A stretch of 12,637 bases of DNA from assembly GCA_013138555.1 (NCBI GenBank), contig WTCN01000069.1, positions 1-12,637 of the forward strand. Reading direction: 5' to 3'. The stretch comes from Methyloprofundus sp. Lineage in GTDB: Bacteria; Pseudomonadota; Gammaproteobacteria; Methylococcales; Methylomonadaceae. A model generated the notes under the pieces. The model was not told the origin of the DNA. It saw only the letters and a program-made list of their open reading frames with translations, and did no database searches. Each line of letters starts with the position of its first letter. The stretch's first letter is position 1. Shown here one piece after another: positions 1 through 8,439 of the stretch. A program made the translations under genes and the position numbers.

Positions 1-399
1 AGGCGCGCAGGCCATCAATAAAGGGAAATAAGGGGGGGTTATCGGGCTTGAAAAGTTTTTTTAAGGGGGAGGGCATTAATCAATTTACTTTGTTTTTTTG
101 ATAACATTTAACAATGTTTGAACGCGTTGAGTATTGGGATTAACTAACTCGGTAAACAAGATAAGGCTTATTAGTTGGTGGGTCAGAAAAGGCGAAATTT
201 TGCAAAATCGGAAATCTTATTAGTTATAAAGAAAAAATTATCATACGCTTTGTGGGCTGTGGACTGAAGTCCGCTCTACTTAGGACTCAGAATTTTATAA
301 TACCCGAAACTTCAAGCTACAAGATGCGCTTCGTGCCTCAGCACACCCTATGCTATATCAATAAAGCGTGTAGAAGTTATTTATCTGAGAATCTATATA
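1..399. other. non-coding AT-rich left edge
   Basis: I see no supportable gene here. The stretch is AT-rich with homopolymer runs (a G7 run near 31-38 and T runs near 55-61 and 92-98). A plus-strand frame from 252 to 455 has no ribosome binding site, runs into the sulfotransferase gene on the other strand, and its first codons are a REP-like hairpin, so I do not call it. A short hairpin GTGC-CTCA-GCAC lies at about 332-343. The left edge may hold the tail of something outside the window, but nothing is recognisable. Confidence 0.5.
259..274. repeat. REP-like hairpin (single)
   Basis: GTGGACT-GA-AGTCCGC forms a 7-bp stem with one T:G pair. The flanking text GGCTGTGGA...TCCGCTCTAC matches the left arm of the REP doublet at 1679-1725 (TAGCTGTGGA...TCCGCA), with a different but still complementary centre. 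Keeping the stem while changing the bases argues for selection on structure or for a related REP subfamily. It lies beyond the 3' end of the minus-strand sulfotransferase gene, a typical REP position. Confidence 0.5.
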
Positions 400-1551
400 T
401 TATTCTAGCATATGGTATTTTTCATCGAATAGCTGATCTTCAGCAGACTGATTAGCAATATACTGGCTAATTTCTTCAGTCGTAAAGCCATAGTCCTCAA
501 CAGCATACACATGATTACTTTTGTAGGATTTAGCCGCGGTACTATCCTTTATTAAACTGGTCTGGTACACATCACTCAGTGGCATTGAGAAATGTTGATA
601 AATAGATTTAACGGTCGCTTCGGGCTCTGCAACCAGATTGTCGTATTGAATATCAACTGCATTTTCAGGCGCAAAATTGTAGCGATGGCTAATGATGCCC
701 TGATAATTAGTACGCACCATTTCTATGACACTCATGCTTTCATATTTTCGTTGAAAACAGGCCGGTGAATGAAGAGACCAGGGCTTACTAAAGACACTTA
801 GGGAAGATGCAATGGATTTAAGTATATCGCTGTGTATGTAGATAGTGCGCATATCGGGAAAAGCCTCCTGATATATCCCCAGCCTTCCTCCGGCCACCGC
901 ATTTTTTGCCAGAAATGTTTGTCCCCCAGATGCGTAGACATGGCGCTGGATAGATAAGCGAAAATTTCTGACCACTCTTTTTCGTGCCTTTTCAGGTAGC
1001 TTATCAATAGAGAAAATTTCAGGTACTTCATGCAGGTAGGGGAAAAAGAGAACAAGACCAGGCGCTAGAAAAGAGCTGACAAATAAAAATTCATCTTCTT
1101 CTGAATAACGCAGCCCAGCTTTGTGCAAACCATCCCAGCCTTTGAAAAAATGACAATCAATGGTATCTACTAATCGCCCTATAGGGCTACCGATGTTTTT
1201 ATCAGCCCAGCTAATAGAGCAGACTAGCTTATAGATAGTAATCGAATTAAATAATGATTGCCATAAGGAGAAATAGGTAAACTGTTCGTCCTTTTCCAGC
1301 ATCCTATGTAAAAATGTTGAACCACTGCGGGGATTACTAAGAATAAAAACAGGTTGTTTAACCTCTTGACGCCAAAAGCCAGGGAAAAGGATATAATCCA
1401 ATGCCTGAAAAAAGCTTACAATTAGCCGAAGTAATAGGATGGCAGGAATAATAATCAAACCAACAATAATTACAAATTTTGGTCGAAAATAGCGTGGCGT
1501 GAACATGCGCGCCATTAATTTCAGAAAAATAGGCCAATAAAGAAAATACAA
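400..1551 (-). CDS. membrane-anchored sulfotransferase-family protein
   Basis: 383 aa. Sulfotransferases move sulfate from PAPS to a sugar, lipid or protein hydroxyl or amine; the acceptor here is unknown. The 5'-phosphosulfate-binding loop is clear at residues 70-82 (ILSNPRSGSTFLH). The second PAPS region at 233-254 reads DMRTIYIHSDILKSIASS: the serines are present, but Ser241 stands where the family usually has Arg in H-R-D-P. A hydrophobic segment at about 26-48 precedes the domain, so the catalytic part is probably tethered to the inner membrane, facing the cytoplasm where PAPS is made. The start is TTG at 1551. AAGGA lies 6 nt upstream (plus positions 1558-1562), whereas the first in-frame ATG (residue 13) has no Shine-Dalgarno. 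A weak promoter, CTGACA with TAATAT 19 bp apart, lies just upstream. It stands alone and divergent from icd. Family assignment is firm (Sulfotransfer_3-like); substrate is open. Confidence 0.85.
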   Translation of the reverse strand: MYFLYWPIFLKLMARMFTPRYFRPKFVIIVGLIIIPAILLLRLIVSFFQALDYILFPGFWRQEVKQPVFILSNPRSGSTFLHRMLEKDEQFTYFSLWQSLFNSITIYKLVCSISWADKNIGSPIGRLVDTIDCHFFKGWDGLHKAGLRYSEEDEFLFVSSFLAPGLVLFFPYLHEVPEIFSIDKLPEKARKRVVRNFRLSIQRHVYASGGQTFLAKNAVAGGRLGIYQEAFPDMRTIYIHSDILKSIASSLSVFSKPWSLHSPACFQRKYESMSVIEMVRTNYQGIISHRYNFAPENAVDIQYDNLVAEPEATVKSIYQHFSMPLSDVYQTSLIKDSTAAKSYKSNHVYAVEDYGFTTEEISQYIANQSAEDQLFDEKYHMLE

Positions 1552-1646
1552 AGGGAGTCCTTTTTTATATTAGACCTATCACTAATAAAGGTGTCAGAGC
1601 TAATAAATAATGGGTGAAAAGGCAAAAAATCAAGTATCGTTTTTGA

Positions 1647-1771
1647 CTTAGGAACGCGGATGAAATAACTTAACCAACTGTAGCTGTGGATTTATCCGCA
1701 CAATGCGGCTAAAGCCGCAGCTACACACAGCATTGACTCGTTGCTGGTTTTATTTCGTGCATGTTCCTTAG
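1647..1771. mobile_element. MITE-like inverted-repeat element
   Basis: About 125 bp bounded by imperfect terminal inverted repeats. The left end reads CTTAGGAACGCGGATGAAATAAC. The right end, reverse-complemented, reads CTAAGGAACATGCACGAAATAA and continues with CCAGCAAC against CCAAC on the left. The REP doublet at 1679-1725 sits in the middle. No ORF is inside, so any mobility would need a transposase in trans. It lies in the spacer between divergent sulfotransferase and icd genes. The remaining spacer (1552-1646 and 1772-1919) shows nothing beyond AT-rich sequence and the sulfotransferase ribosome binding site. Confidence 0.45.
1679..1725. repeat. REP doublet (tail-to-tail inverted pair)
   Basis: Two 22-bp arms separated by CAA. 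The right arm reverse-complemented matches the left at 19 of 22 positions, both beginning TGTAGCTG. Each arm is itself a small hairpin: GGAT-TT-ATCC on the left and GCGGCT-AA-AGCCGC on the right. Such paired hairpins are characteristic of REP/BIME elements in intergenic DNA. Related single units lie at 259-274 and 9242-9264. Confidence 0.75.
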
Positions 1772-1919
1772 GCGATAATAAATCTAATTGTGTCATACCT
1801 AAGCCCTTATTTCTATTTTTTGTAGAGATCATCCGAAATACCTCATATATTTAAGAGCTTATAAAACAAAAATATAACGGTAGGCTGTACTGCTTGCCCC
1901 ACTGTCGTGAAACTCGGGT

Positions 1920-1947
1920 TTGAATAATTCCCTTTCTGAAATATAAT
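1920..1947 (+). promoter_or_regulatory. sigma-70 promoter for icd
   Basis: The -35 box TTGAAT (1920-1925) and a perfect -10 box TATAAT (1942-1947) are 16 bp apart. They predict a transcript start near 1954 and a leader of about 35 nt before the icd ATG. No operator palindrome is apparent over it. Confidence 0.5.
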
Positions 1948-1988
1948 GCATATCACTTTTTATCAGAGACATCTTCAGCGATATAATC

Positions 1989-4211
1989 ATGCCAAGTTCA
2001 AAAATAATCTATACTCAAACTGACGAAGCACCTGCTTTAGCCACTTATTCATTTTTGCCCGTTGTTCAGGCCTACGCAAAGGCGGCAGGAGTCGTCGTTG
2101 AAACACGGGACATTTCTCTGGCAGGGCGTATCATAGCAAGTTTTCCTGATAAGCTGACAGCAGAGCAAAAGCAAAGTGATGCTCTGGCAGAACTGGGTGA
2201 ACTAGCGAAAACAGCCGCGGCAAATATTATTAAATTACCTAATATCAGCGCCTCGATTCCACAGCTACATGCCGCTATCAAAGAGTTGCAGGCTTTAGGT
2301 TTTGATATTCCTGATTATCCGGAAGACCCAGATAATGATGTCGCACAAAATATTAAGGCGCGTTATGCCAAGGTTTTAGGTAGTGCGGTCAATCCGGTGT
2401 TACGTGAAGGAAACTCCGACCGACGCGTGGCTGCTCCGGTTAAGGAATATGCACAGAAACACCCGCATTCGATGGGAGCATGGACAGCAGATTCCAGGTC
2501 ACATGTCGCTTCGATGAGCGATGGAGATTTTTTTTCCAGTGAACAATCTACGCTGATTGAAACGGCGGGGGATGTAAAAATCGAGTTACTCAGTGACGAC
2601 GGTAAAACCCTTACACTTAAACAAAAAACGCCAGTACTGCAAGGTGAAGTCATTGATGCTGCAGTGATGAGTTGCCGTGCTTTAAGCACTTTCTTTGCAG
2701 AGTCTATCAAGGATGCAAAATCGCAAGGTGTATTACTCTCGTTACACCTGAAAGCCACGATGATGAAAGTGTCTGATCCTATTATCTTCGGCCATGCCGT
2801 CAATGTTTATTACCAGGATGTCTTTGCAAAACACGCGGTAACCTTCAAACAGCTGGGTGTAGATACGCGCAATGGTCTGGGGGATGTGTATGCAAAAATT
2901 GCCAGCCTGCCGGATGATCAGCGCCAACAGATAGAAGCCGATATTCAGGCGGTTTATAAGACACAGCCGGAACTGGCGATGGTGAATTCAGATAAAGGCA
3001 TTACCAACCTGCATGTCCCCAGTGATATTATCGTGGATGCATCGATGCCTGCTGCACTACGCTCTTCCGGTCAGATGTGGGGAGTAGATGGTCAGTTGCA
3101 TGATACCAAGGCAATGATTCCGGATCGCTGTTATGCCGGTATCTATCAAGAGGTGTTTGAGTTCTGTAAACAGCATGGTGCCTTTGATGTGACGACGATG
3201 GGTAATGTCAGCAATGTCGGTTTGATGGCGCAAAAAGCTGAGGAATACGGCTCGCATGATAAAACCTTTGAAATACCCGCTAATGGCTTAGTGCGTGTTA
3301 TTGATGAGGCGGGTAATACCTTGTTGGAGCATAAGGTTGAGCAAGGCGATATCTGGCGTATGTGCCAGACTAAAGACCTGCCCATTCAGGACTGGGTTAA
3401 ACTGGCTGTCAATCGTGCCAGACTAACCGGGCAGCCAGCGATATTCTGGCTGGACAAAAATCGTGCTCATGATGCTAATTTAATCGCCATCGTCGAACGT
3501 TATTTAAAAGCACATGACACCAACGGGCTTGAAATTAAGATCATGTCACCCGTCGCAGCTATTCGTTATACTTTGCAGCGTGTAAAGGCGGGTGAAAACA
3601 CCATTTCCGTGACTGGCAATGTATTACGGGATTATTTAACGGATTTATTTCCTATCTTAGAGTTGGGCACTAGCGCAAAAATGTTATCCATTGTGCCTCT
3701 GCTGGCGGGTGGGGGATTATTTGAAACAGGGGCGGGTGGCTCTGCGCCCAAGCATGTACAGCAACTGCTGGAAGAAAACCATTTACGCTGGGATTCACTG
3801 GGTGAATTTCTAGCACTTGCCGTTTCTCTGGAAGACCTGGCATTAAAAACCCGGAACGAAAAAGCGCAAGTGCTGGCGACAGCCCTGGATACAGCCAATA
3901 GCCGTTTTTTAAATAACAATAAATCACCTTTACGCAGAGCGGGTGAGCTGGATACGCGTGGCAGTCATTTTTATCTTGCCATGTACTGGGCCCAGGCTTT
4001 ATCTGAGCAAGACAAAGATAAAGAGTTACAGGCTAAATTTTCCCCCATTGCGCAGCAGTTAACGGATAATGAAAATGAAATTGTTAAACAATTGAATGCT
4101 GTACAAGGGGATGCTATTGATATTGGTGGGTACTACCGACCTAATAGAGCGTTGGCGGAAAAAGTGATGCGTCCAAGCCAGAGTTTTAATACGATTATTG
4201 AAAACCTTTGA
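1989..4211 (+). CDS. icd: isocitrate dehydrogenase, NADP-dependent, monomeric type
   Basis: 740 aa, the usual size of the roughly 80-kDa monomeric class (Azotobacter vinelandii enzyme about 741 aa). It oxidatively decarboxylates isocitrate to 2-oxoglutarate in the TCA cycle and yields NADPH in the cytoplasm. The ligand residues I recall for the A. vinelandii structure fall at identical numbers here. Isocitrate/metal: Ser132, Asn135, Arg139, Arg145, Lys255, Asp350, Tyr420, Arg547, Asp548 and Asp552. NADP: His589, Arg600 and Arg649. No indel therefore separates the two enzymes across the active site, and the gene should be fully functional. Signature stretches include NSDKGITNLHVPSD near 333-346 and LLAGGGLFETGAGGSAPKHV up to about residue 590. 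The start ATG has only a weak Shine-Dalgarno, but a good promoter lies at 1920-1947. It is single, followed by a strong hairpin and convergent yaeQ. Confidence 0.97.
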   Translation: MPSSKIIYTQTDEAPALATYSFLPVVQAYAKAAGVVVETRDISLAGRIIASFPDKLTAEQKQSDALAELGELAKTAAANIIKLPNISASIPQLHAAIKELQALGFDIPDYPEDPDNDVAQNIKARYAKVLGSAVNPVLREGNSDRRVAAPVKEYAQKHPHSMGAWTADSRSHVASMSDGDFFSSEQSTLIETAGDVKIELLSDDGKTLTLKQKTPVLQGEVIDAAVMSCRALSTFFAESIKDAKSQGVLLSLHLKATMMKVSDPIIFGHAVNVYYQDVFAKHAVTFKQLGVDTRNGLGDVYAKIASLPDDQRQQIEADIQAVYKTQPELAMVNSDKGITNLHVPSDIIVDASMPAALRSSGQMWGVDGQLHDTKAMIPDRCYAGIYQEVFEFCKQHGAFDVTTMGNVSNVGLMAQKAEEYGSHDKTFEIPANGLVRVIDEAGNTLLEHKVEQGDIWRMCQTKDLPIQDWVKLAVNRARLTGQPAIFWLDKNRAHDANLIAIVERYLKAHDTNGLEIKIMSPVAAIRYTLQRVKAGENTISVTGNVLRDYLTDLFPILELGTSAKMLSIVPLLAGGGLFETGAGGSAPKHVQQLLEENHLRWDSLGEFLALAVSLEDLALKTRNEKAQVLATALDTANSRFLNNNKSPLRRAGELDTRGSHFYLAMYWAQALSEQDKDKELQAKFSPIAQQLTDNENEIVKQLNAVQGDAIDIGGYYRPNRALAEKVMRPSQSFNTIIENL

Positions 4212-4241
4212 TGATATATAGACTCTCAGAAAAATAACTTC

Positions 4242-4274
4242 ACGGATACCATCCCTCAAAGGGATGTTATCCGT
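4242..4274. terminator. hairpin terminator between convergent icd and yaeQ
   Basis: ACGGATACCATCCCT, loop CAA, AGGGATGTTATCCGT: two 15-nt arms pairing at 14 positions with one central C/T mismatch. It lies 30 bp after the icd stop and 18 bp beyond the yaeQ stop. On the minus strand a short ATTTTT run follows after about 9 nt; on the plus strand no T run follows. It probably serves both genes, with termination on the icd side less certain. Confidence 0.7.
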
Positions 4275-4292
4275 TGTACAAATGGAATTTAT

Positions 4293-4835
4293 TTAACTGA
4301 GAAACGATAGCCTGTTCATCGTAACCGTCAGGTTCACTTCATCATCACTTAAATACAGGATGCCATCTTGAATATTGCACTGTAATTGCATAGAGCGCTT
4401 AAGTAATGCGTCTACGCCGTCTGCACTGATATGCACAACTTGCAGATTGCTAAAGCGTTGACATTTTGTTTGCTGTTGCTGCCACCAGGCTTTTGCCTTG
4501 CGTTCATGATAGGTGTAGATAATAACCTGATCGGCACGCCCGCAGGCTTTGCGAATTCTTTTTTCATCGGGCTGCCCTAGATCAATCCATAGTTCAATGT
4601 CATCTGTGAGTGTCTTTTGCCAAAGCTCAGGCTCTTCGTCATCAGCTAAGCCTTTACTAAAGCGCAGTTGCTCACTGGCATTTGCCGCAAATGCAATAAC
4701 ACGTATCATAAAGCGGAAATCTGTTTCTGATGGGTGTTGGGCTAGGGTTAGATCATGGCTTTGATAATAATGTCGATCCATATCAGCAATATTAAGAGAT
4801 ATTTTATTGATCGTCGAGCTAATGGCCATAAGCAT
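4293..4835 (-). CDS. yaeQ: YaeQ family protein
   Basis: 180 aa, about the family's usual length (E. coli YaeQ is 181 aa). The family has a small fold related to PD-(D/E)XK nucleases; its function is unsettled, and an early link to RfaH suppression has been doubted. Family landmarks are HPSET at 34-38, the DDEEPE stretch at 65-70, ELWIDLGQPDEKRIRKAC at 81-98 and the C-terminal IQDGILYLSDD. The first ATG is at 4835, but the ATG two codons on (4829) gives an N-terminus MAISSTINK that aligns better with the E. coli start MALKATIYK. Neither has a clear Shine-Dalgarno. It is monocistronic, convergent with icd and divergent from mfd. Confidence 0.93.
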   Translation of the reverse strand: MLMAISSTINKISLNIADMDRHYYQSHDLTLAQHPSETDFRFMIRVIAFAANASEQLRFSKGLADDEEPELWQKTLTDDIELWIDLGQPDEKRIRKACGRADQVIIYTYHERKAKAWWQQQQTKCQRFSNLQVVHISADGVDALLKRSMQLQCNIQDGILYLSDDEVNLTVTMNRLSFLS

Positions 4836-4983
4836 AGGTAAGTAGGGTTTATGTTGCTTATTATTGTACTTGAAAGCAAGGCAGGGGAGATATATTTTAA
4901 TAGACTGCTCTCGTCCGCTCTTTTCCCTGATAAAATAACCGTTTTAATTTACTCTATTCAATAAATCCTGTTCCAGCTTTATC

Positions 4984-7900
4984 ATGTCAGAAACTCAAGC
5001 TATTGTTTTACCCCAAATCCCTTATAAAATAAAACAACCCGTATTCTGGTCAGGGCTGACAGGCTGTGCAGATTCTTTGGCCATTGCAACGGCGATTAAA
5101 AATGAGCCCCGCCTGTTTGTGGTGCTAACGCCTGATACGCAGACTGCATTAAGGCTAGAGCATGAACTGGCTTTCTTTTTACAGGATGAATACCCTATCC
5201 TGCACTTTCCCGATTGGGAAGTATTGCCTTATGATGTATTTTCACCTCTGCCTGAGATTGTTTCCGAGCGTTTAAAAACCTTAGCTAAATTACCCGAGGT
5301 GACACGTGGCGCGTTAGTTTTATCAGTGCAGACTTTAATGCATCGCCTGGCACCCAGAGAACATATTTTAGCCAATAGTTTTTCTATAGAAATAGGCAGT
5401 ACGTTTAATCTGGATTTAAACCGGCTCAAACTGGAAGCGGTAGGTTATCAATGTGTCTCACAGGTTGTACAGCATGCTGAGTTTGCGGTACGCGGGGCGA
5501 TTGTTGATTTATTTCCCATGGGAAGCAAATACCCGTTTCGGATCGAGTTGTTTGATGAAGAAGTGGAGTCGATCAGAACCTTTGACCCTGAAACCCAACG
5601 TTCAATCGCCAAGGTTGATGTGATACAGCTTTTTCCGGCGCGAGAGTTTCCGTTTACTGATGAGGCGATCAAGCATTTTCGTCAGTCATTTCGTGAGGAA
5701 TTTGCTGATAATTACCAGAATAACACTTTATATCAAGATGTTAGCAAGGGGATTACTCCTAGCGGAATAGAAGCCTATTTGCCTTTATTTGTCGAGAAAA
5801 CAGAAACGCTATTTGATTATCTTCCGCCAACCACTGCTTTTGTACTCCCTGAAGTTTTAGAGCAGTCTGCACAACATTTTGTAGCAGAAATTGATGAGCG
5901 TTTTCAACAACGTAAATATGACCTTGAGCGTCCGTTGTTGGCTCCTGATCGTCTGTATTTACAGGCAGATGAATTTATTCAGCATATAGAGCAATTTCGG
6001 CGTATTTATTTAACGGCACAAAAAGTTGAGGGTGCATGGGATGCTGAAAGTGTTAGCTTGCCAGATGTCAGCATAGACCAGAGATTAAAAGAGCCTGCCA
6101 GCTGCTTAAAGGCATTTATTGCCAATAGTGAGAGCAGGGTGCTGTTTGTTGCTGAAACGGCAGGGCACAGAGAGGCTTTAATAGAGCAATTACGCAGCTT
6201 CAAAATAAGGGTTAAACAAGTAGAGCATTGGCAACAGTTTATACAGATTAAAGAGTCTCCTTGTATTGTAGTTGCGTCATTAGACCATAGTTTGTATCTG
6301 CAGCATGCGAGACTGGTGGTTATTACCGAAAGCCAGTTAAGCGGTGATAAAGTGCAGCAACGGCGTAGACGCAAGAAGTCTGCGGCACGTGAACTGGAAA
6401 AGATTGTTAATAATCTTAATGAGCTGACCGTGGGTTCACCGGTCGTGCATCAGGAACATGGTGTAGGTCGCTATTTAGGTTTACAGGTTTTAAAATTTGG
6501 TGATATTGATGCGGAATTTCTGACTCTGGAATATGCCAATGAAGACAAGCTCTATGTGCCCGTTGCGTCTTTAGAGGTTATCGGGCGATATACCGGTGTG
6601 AATCCTGATACCGCGCCATTGCATAGACTGGGTGGTGATCAATGGAGTAAAGCGAAGAAAAAAGCACTGGAAAAAATTCATGATGTGGCTGCCGAATTAC
6701 TGGATATTCATGCCAAAAGGGCTTTGCATAAAGGTCATGCCTTTGTTTATGAAGAGCGTGAATATCTAGCCTTTGCTGATGCATTTCCTTTTGAAGAAAC
6801 CCCTGATCAGCAAACAGCGATTGATACGATTCTTGAGGATATGACATCAGGTCAGCCTATGGATCGGGTAGTATGCGGGGATGTCGGTTTTGGTAAAACC
6901 GAAGTAGCGATGCGTGCCGCCTTTATCGCCGCACAAAGCAGCAAGCAAGTGGCAGTTTTAGTGCCGACGACCTTATTGGCGCAGCAACATTTTCAGAATT
7001 TCCGTGACCGCTTCGCCGACTGGCCTTTTCGCGTCGAGGTACTATCGCGATTTGTCACGCCTAAACAGCAAAAAGCCATTATCGCAGACCTGGCCGAAGG
7101 TAAAGTTGATATCGTGATTGGCACACATAAATTACTCTCTAAAGAGATAAAGTATCGTGAATTGGGTTTAGTCATTATTGATGAGGAGCAGCGTTTTGGT
7201 GTACGTCAGAAAGAACACTTTAAAGCGATACGCCAAGAGGTCGATTTATTAACCTTAACAGCAACACCCATACCGCGTACCTTGAATATGGCAATGGCAG
7301 GTTTGCGTGATGTCTCGATTATTGCCACCCCTCCGCCTAATCGGCATGTTATCAGAACCTTTATCTCAGAGTGGATTGATTCATTAGTTAAAGAAGCCTG
7401 TCAGCGGGAAATCAAGCGCGGTGGGCAGATGTATTTTCTGCATAATGATGTTAAATCGATGGATAAAATGGCGCGTGAATTAGAGAAATTAGTCCCTGAA
7501 GCGCGTGTTGAAATTGCCCACGGACAAATGGCAGAGCGCGAGCTGGAACGTATTATGCTGGATTTTTATCATCAGCGTTTCAATGTGTTACTGAGTACCA
7601 CTATTATTGAAAGCGGTATTGATATCCCCACCGCGAATACCATTATCATTAACCGTGCCGATAAGCTTGGCCTGGCACAATTACACCAGCTACGTGGACG
7701 GGTAGGGCGCTCACATCATCGTGCCTATGCGTATTTAATTACGCCACCGAAAAAATTAATGAGCAAAGATGCTATCAAGCGTTTAGAAGCGGTGGAAACC
7801 TCGGGTGAGTTAGGTGCTGGTTTTATGCTATCCACACATGATATGGAAATACGGGGGGCGGGTGAACTATTAGGCGATGGCCAAAGTGGGCAAATTCAGG

Positions 7901-8439
7901 AAATAGGCTTTACTTTATACACTGAACTATTAAATCGTGCTGTTAAGTCCCTAAAGTCTGGTAAGCAACCCGAATTAAACGCGCCAATGCATGTGGGGAC
8001 GGAAGTTGATTTACAGACTGCCGCATTGATCCCCGAAGATTATTTGCCTGATATTCATGCGCGTCTGGTGTTATATAAGCGTATTGCCAGTGCCGAAAGC
8101 AAAGAAGAGTTACGTGATCTACAAATAGAAATGATAGACCGCTTTGGTCTCTTGCCCGAGCAGGTAAAAGTATTATTTTCGGTGACTGAATTAAAACAGC
8201 AAGCAGATAAAATAGGTATCAGGAAAATTGATGTCTACAATGAAGGGGGGCGTTTGCTTTTTAATGCAGACCCTAAGCTAAATATGCAGCAGTTATTAAT
8301 TTTAATACAGACCCAGGCACAGATTTATAAATTTGAAGGAGGCGATAAATTGCGTTTCACACAAAATTTTTCTACAACAGACGAAAAAATAGCCTTTATT
8401 AGCACATTACTGACACAATTAACGGACGATGATTTATGA
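4984..8439 (+). CDS. mfd: transcription-repair coupling factor Mfd
   Basis: 1151 aa (E. coli 1148). Mfd is a cytoplasmic ATP-driven translocase that binds RNA polymerase stalled at a lesion, pushes it off, and recruits UvrA to start nucleotide excision repair. The UvrB-like region occupies about the first 350 residues. The CarD-like RNA polymerase interaction domain begins near 481 (LTVGSPVVHQEHGVGRYLGL). The motor carries Walker A GDVGFGKT at 632-639, Walker B DEEQRFG at 733-739, TATPIPRT at 759-766 and motif VI QLRGRVGRSHH at 902-912. The TRCF C-terminal domain begins near 1008. All core motifs are intact and nothing is truncated. No strong Shine-Dalgarno precedes the ATG. A possible promoter, TTGAAA (4870-4875) with TATATT (4891-4896), has only 15 bp spacing. 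The stop overlaps the start of csiV by 4 nt, giving an operon. Confidence 0.98.
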   Translation: MSETQAIVLPQIPYKIKQPVFWSGLTGCADSLAIATAIKNEPRLFVVLTPDTQTALRLEHELAFFLQDEYPILHFPDWEVLPYDVFSPLPEIVSERLKTLAKLPEVTRGALVLSVQTLMHRLAPREHILANSFSIEIGSTFNLDLNRLKLEAVGYQCVSQVVQHAEFAVRGAIVDLFPMGSKYPFRIELFDEEVESIRTFDPETQRSIAKVDVIQLFPAREFPFTDEAIKHFRQSFREEFADNYQNNTLYQDVSKGITPSGIEAYLPLFVEKTETLFDYLPPTTAFVLPEVLEQSAQHFVAEIDERFQQRKYDLERPLLAPDRLYLQADEFIQHIEQFRRIYLTAQKVEGAWDAESVSLPDVSIDQRLKEPASCLKAFIANSESRVLFVAETAGHREALIEQLRSFKIRVKQVEHWQQFIQIKESPCIVVASLDHSLYLQHARLVVITESQLSGDKVQQRRRRKKSAARELEKIVNNLNELTVGSPVVHQEHGVGRYLGLQVLKFGDIDAEFLTLEYANEDKLYVPVASLEVIGRYTGVNPDTAPLHRLGGDQWSKAKKKALEKIHDVAAELLDIHAKRALHKGHAFVYEEREYLAFADAFPFEETPDQQTAIDTILEDMTSGQPMDRVVCGDVGFGKTEVAMRAAFIAAQSSKQVAVLVPTTLLAQQHFQNFRDRFADWPFRVEVLSRFVTPKQQKAIIADLAEGKVDIVIGTHKLLSKEIKYRELGLVIIDEEQRFGVRQKEHFKAIRQEVDLLTLTATPIPRTLNMAMAGLRDVSIIATPPPNRHVIRTFISEWIDSLVKEACQREIKRGGQMYFLHNDVKSMDKMARELEKLVPEARVEIAHGQMAERELERIMLDFYHQRFNVLLSTTIIESGIDIPTANTIIINRADKLGLAQLHQLRGRVGRSHHRAYAYLITPPKKLMSKDAIKRLEAVETSGELGAGFMLSTHDMEIRGAGELLGDGQSGQIQEIGFTLYTELLNRAVKSLKSGKQPELNAPMHVGTEVDLQTAALIPEDYLPDIHARLVLYKRIASAESKEELRDLQIEMIDRFGLLPEQVKVLFSVTELKQQADKIGIRKIDVYNEGGRLLFNADPKLNMQQLLILIQTQAQIYKFEGGDKLRFTQNFSTTDEKIAFISTLLTQLTDDDL

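Noticed and set aside
252..455. Plus-strand open frame of 67 codons
   Set aside because: No ribosome binding site, begins in a REP-like hairpin, overlaps the 3' end of the sulfotransferase gene on the other strand, and has no recognisable protein pattern.
2072..3927. Several minus-strand open frames inside icd
   Set aside because: Shadows of the icd reading frame; no ribosome binding sites or recognisable domains.
4870..4896. Promoter TTGAAA/TATATT for mfd
   Set aside because: Spacing is only 15 bp and the region is AT-rich; mentioned under mfd but not called.
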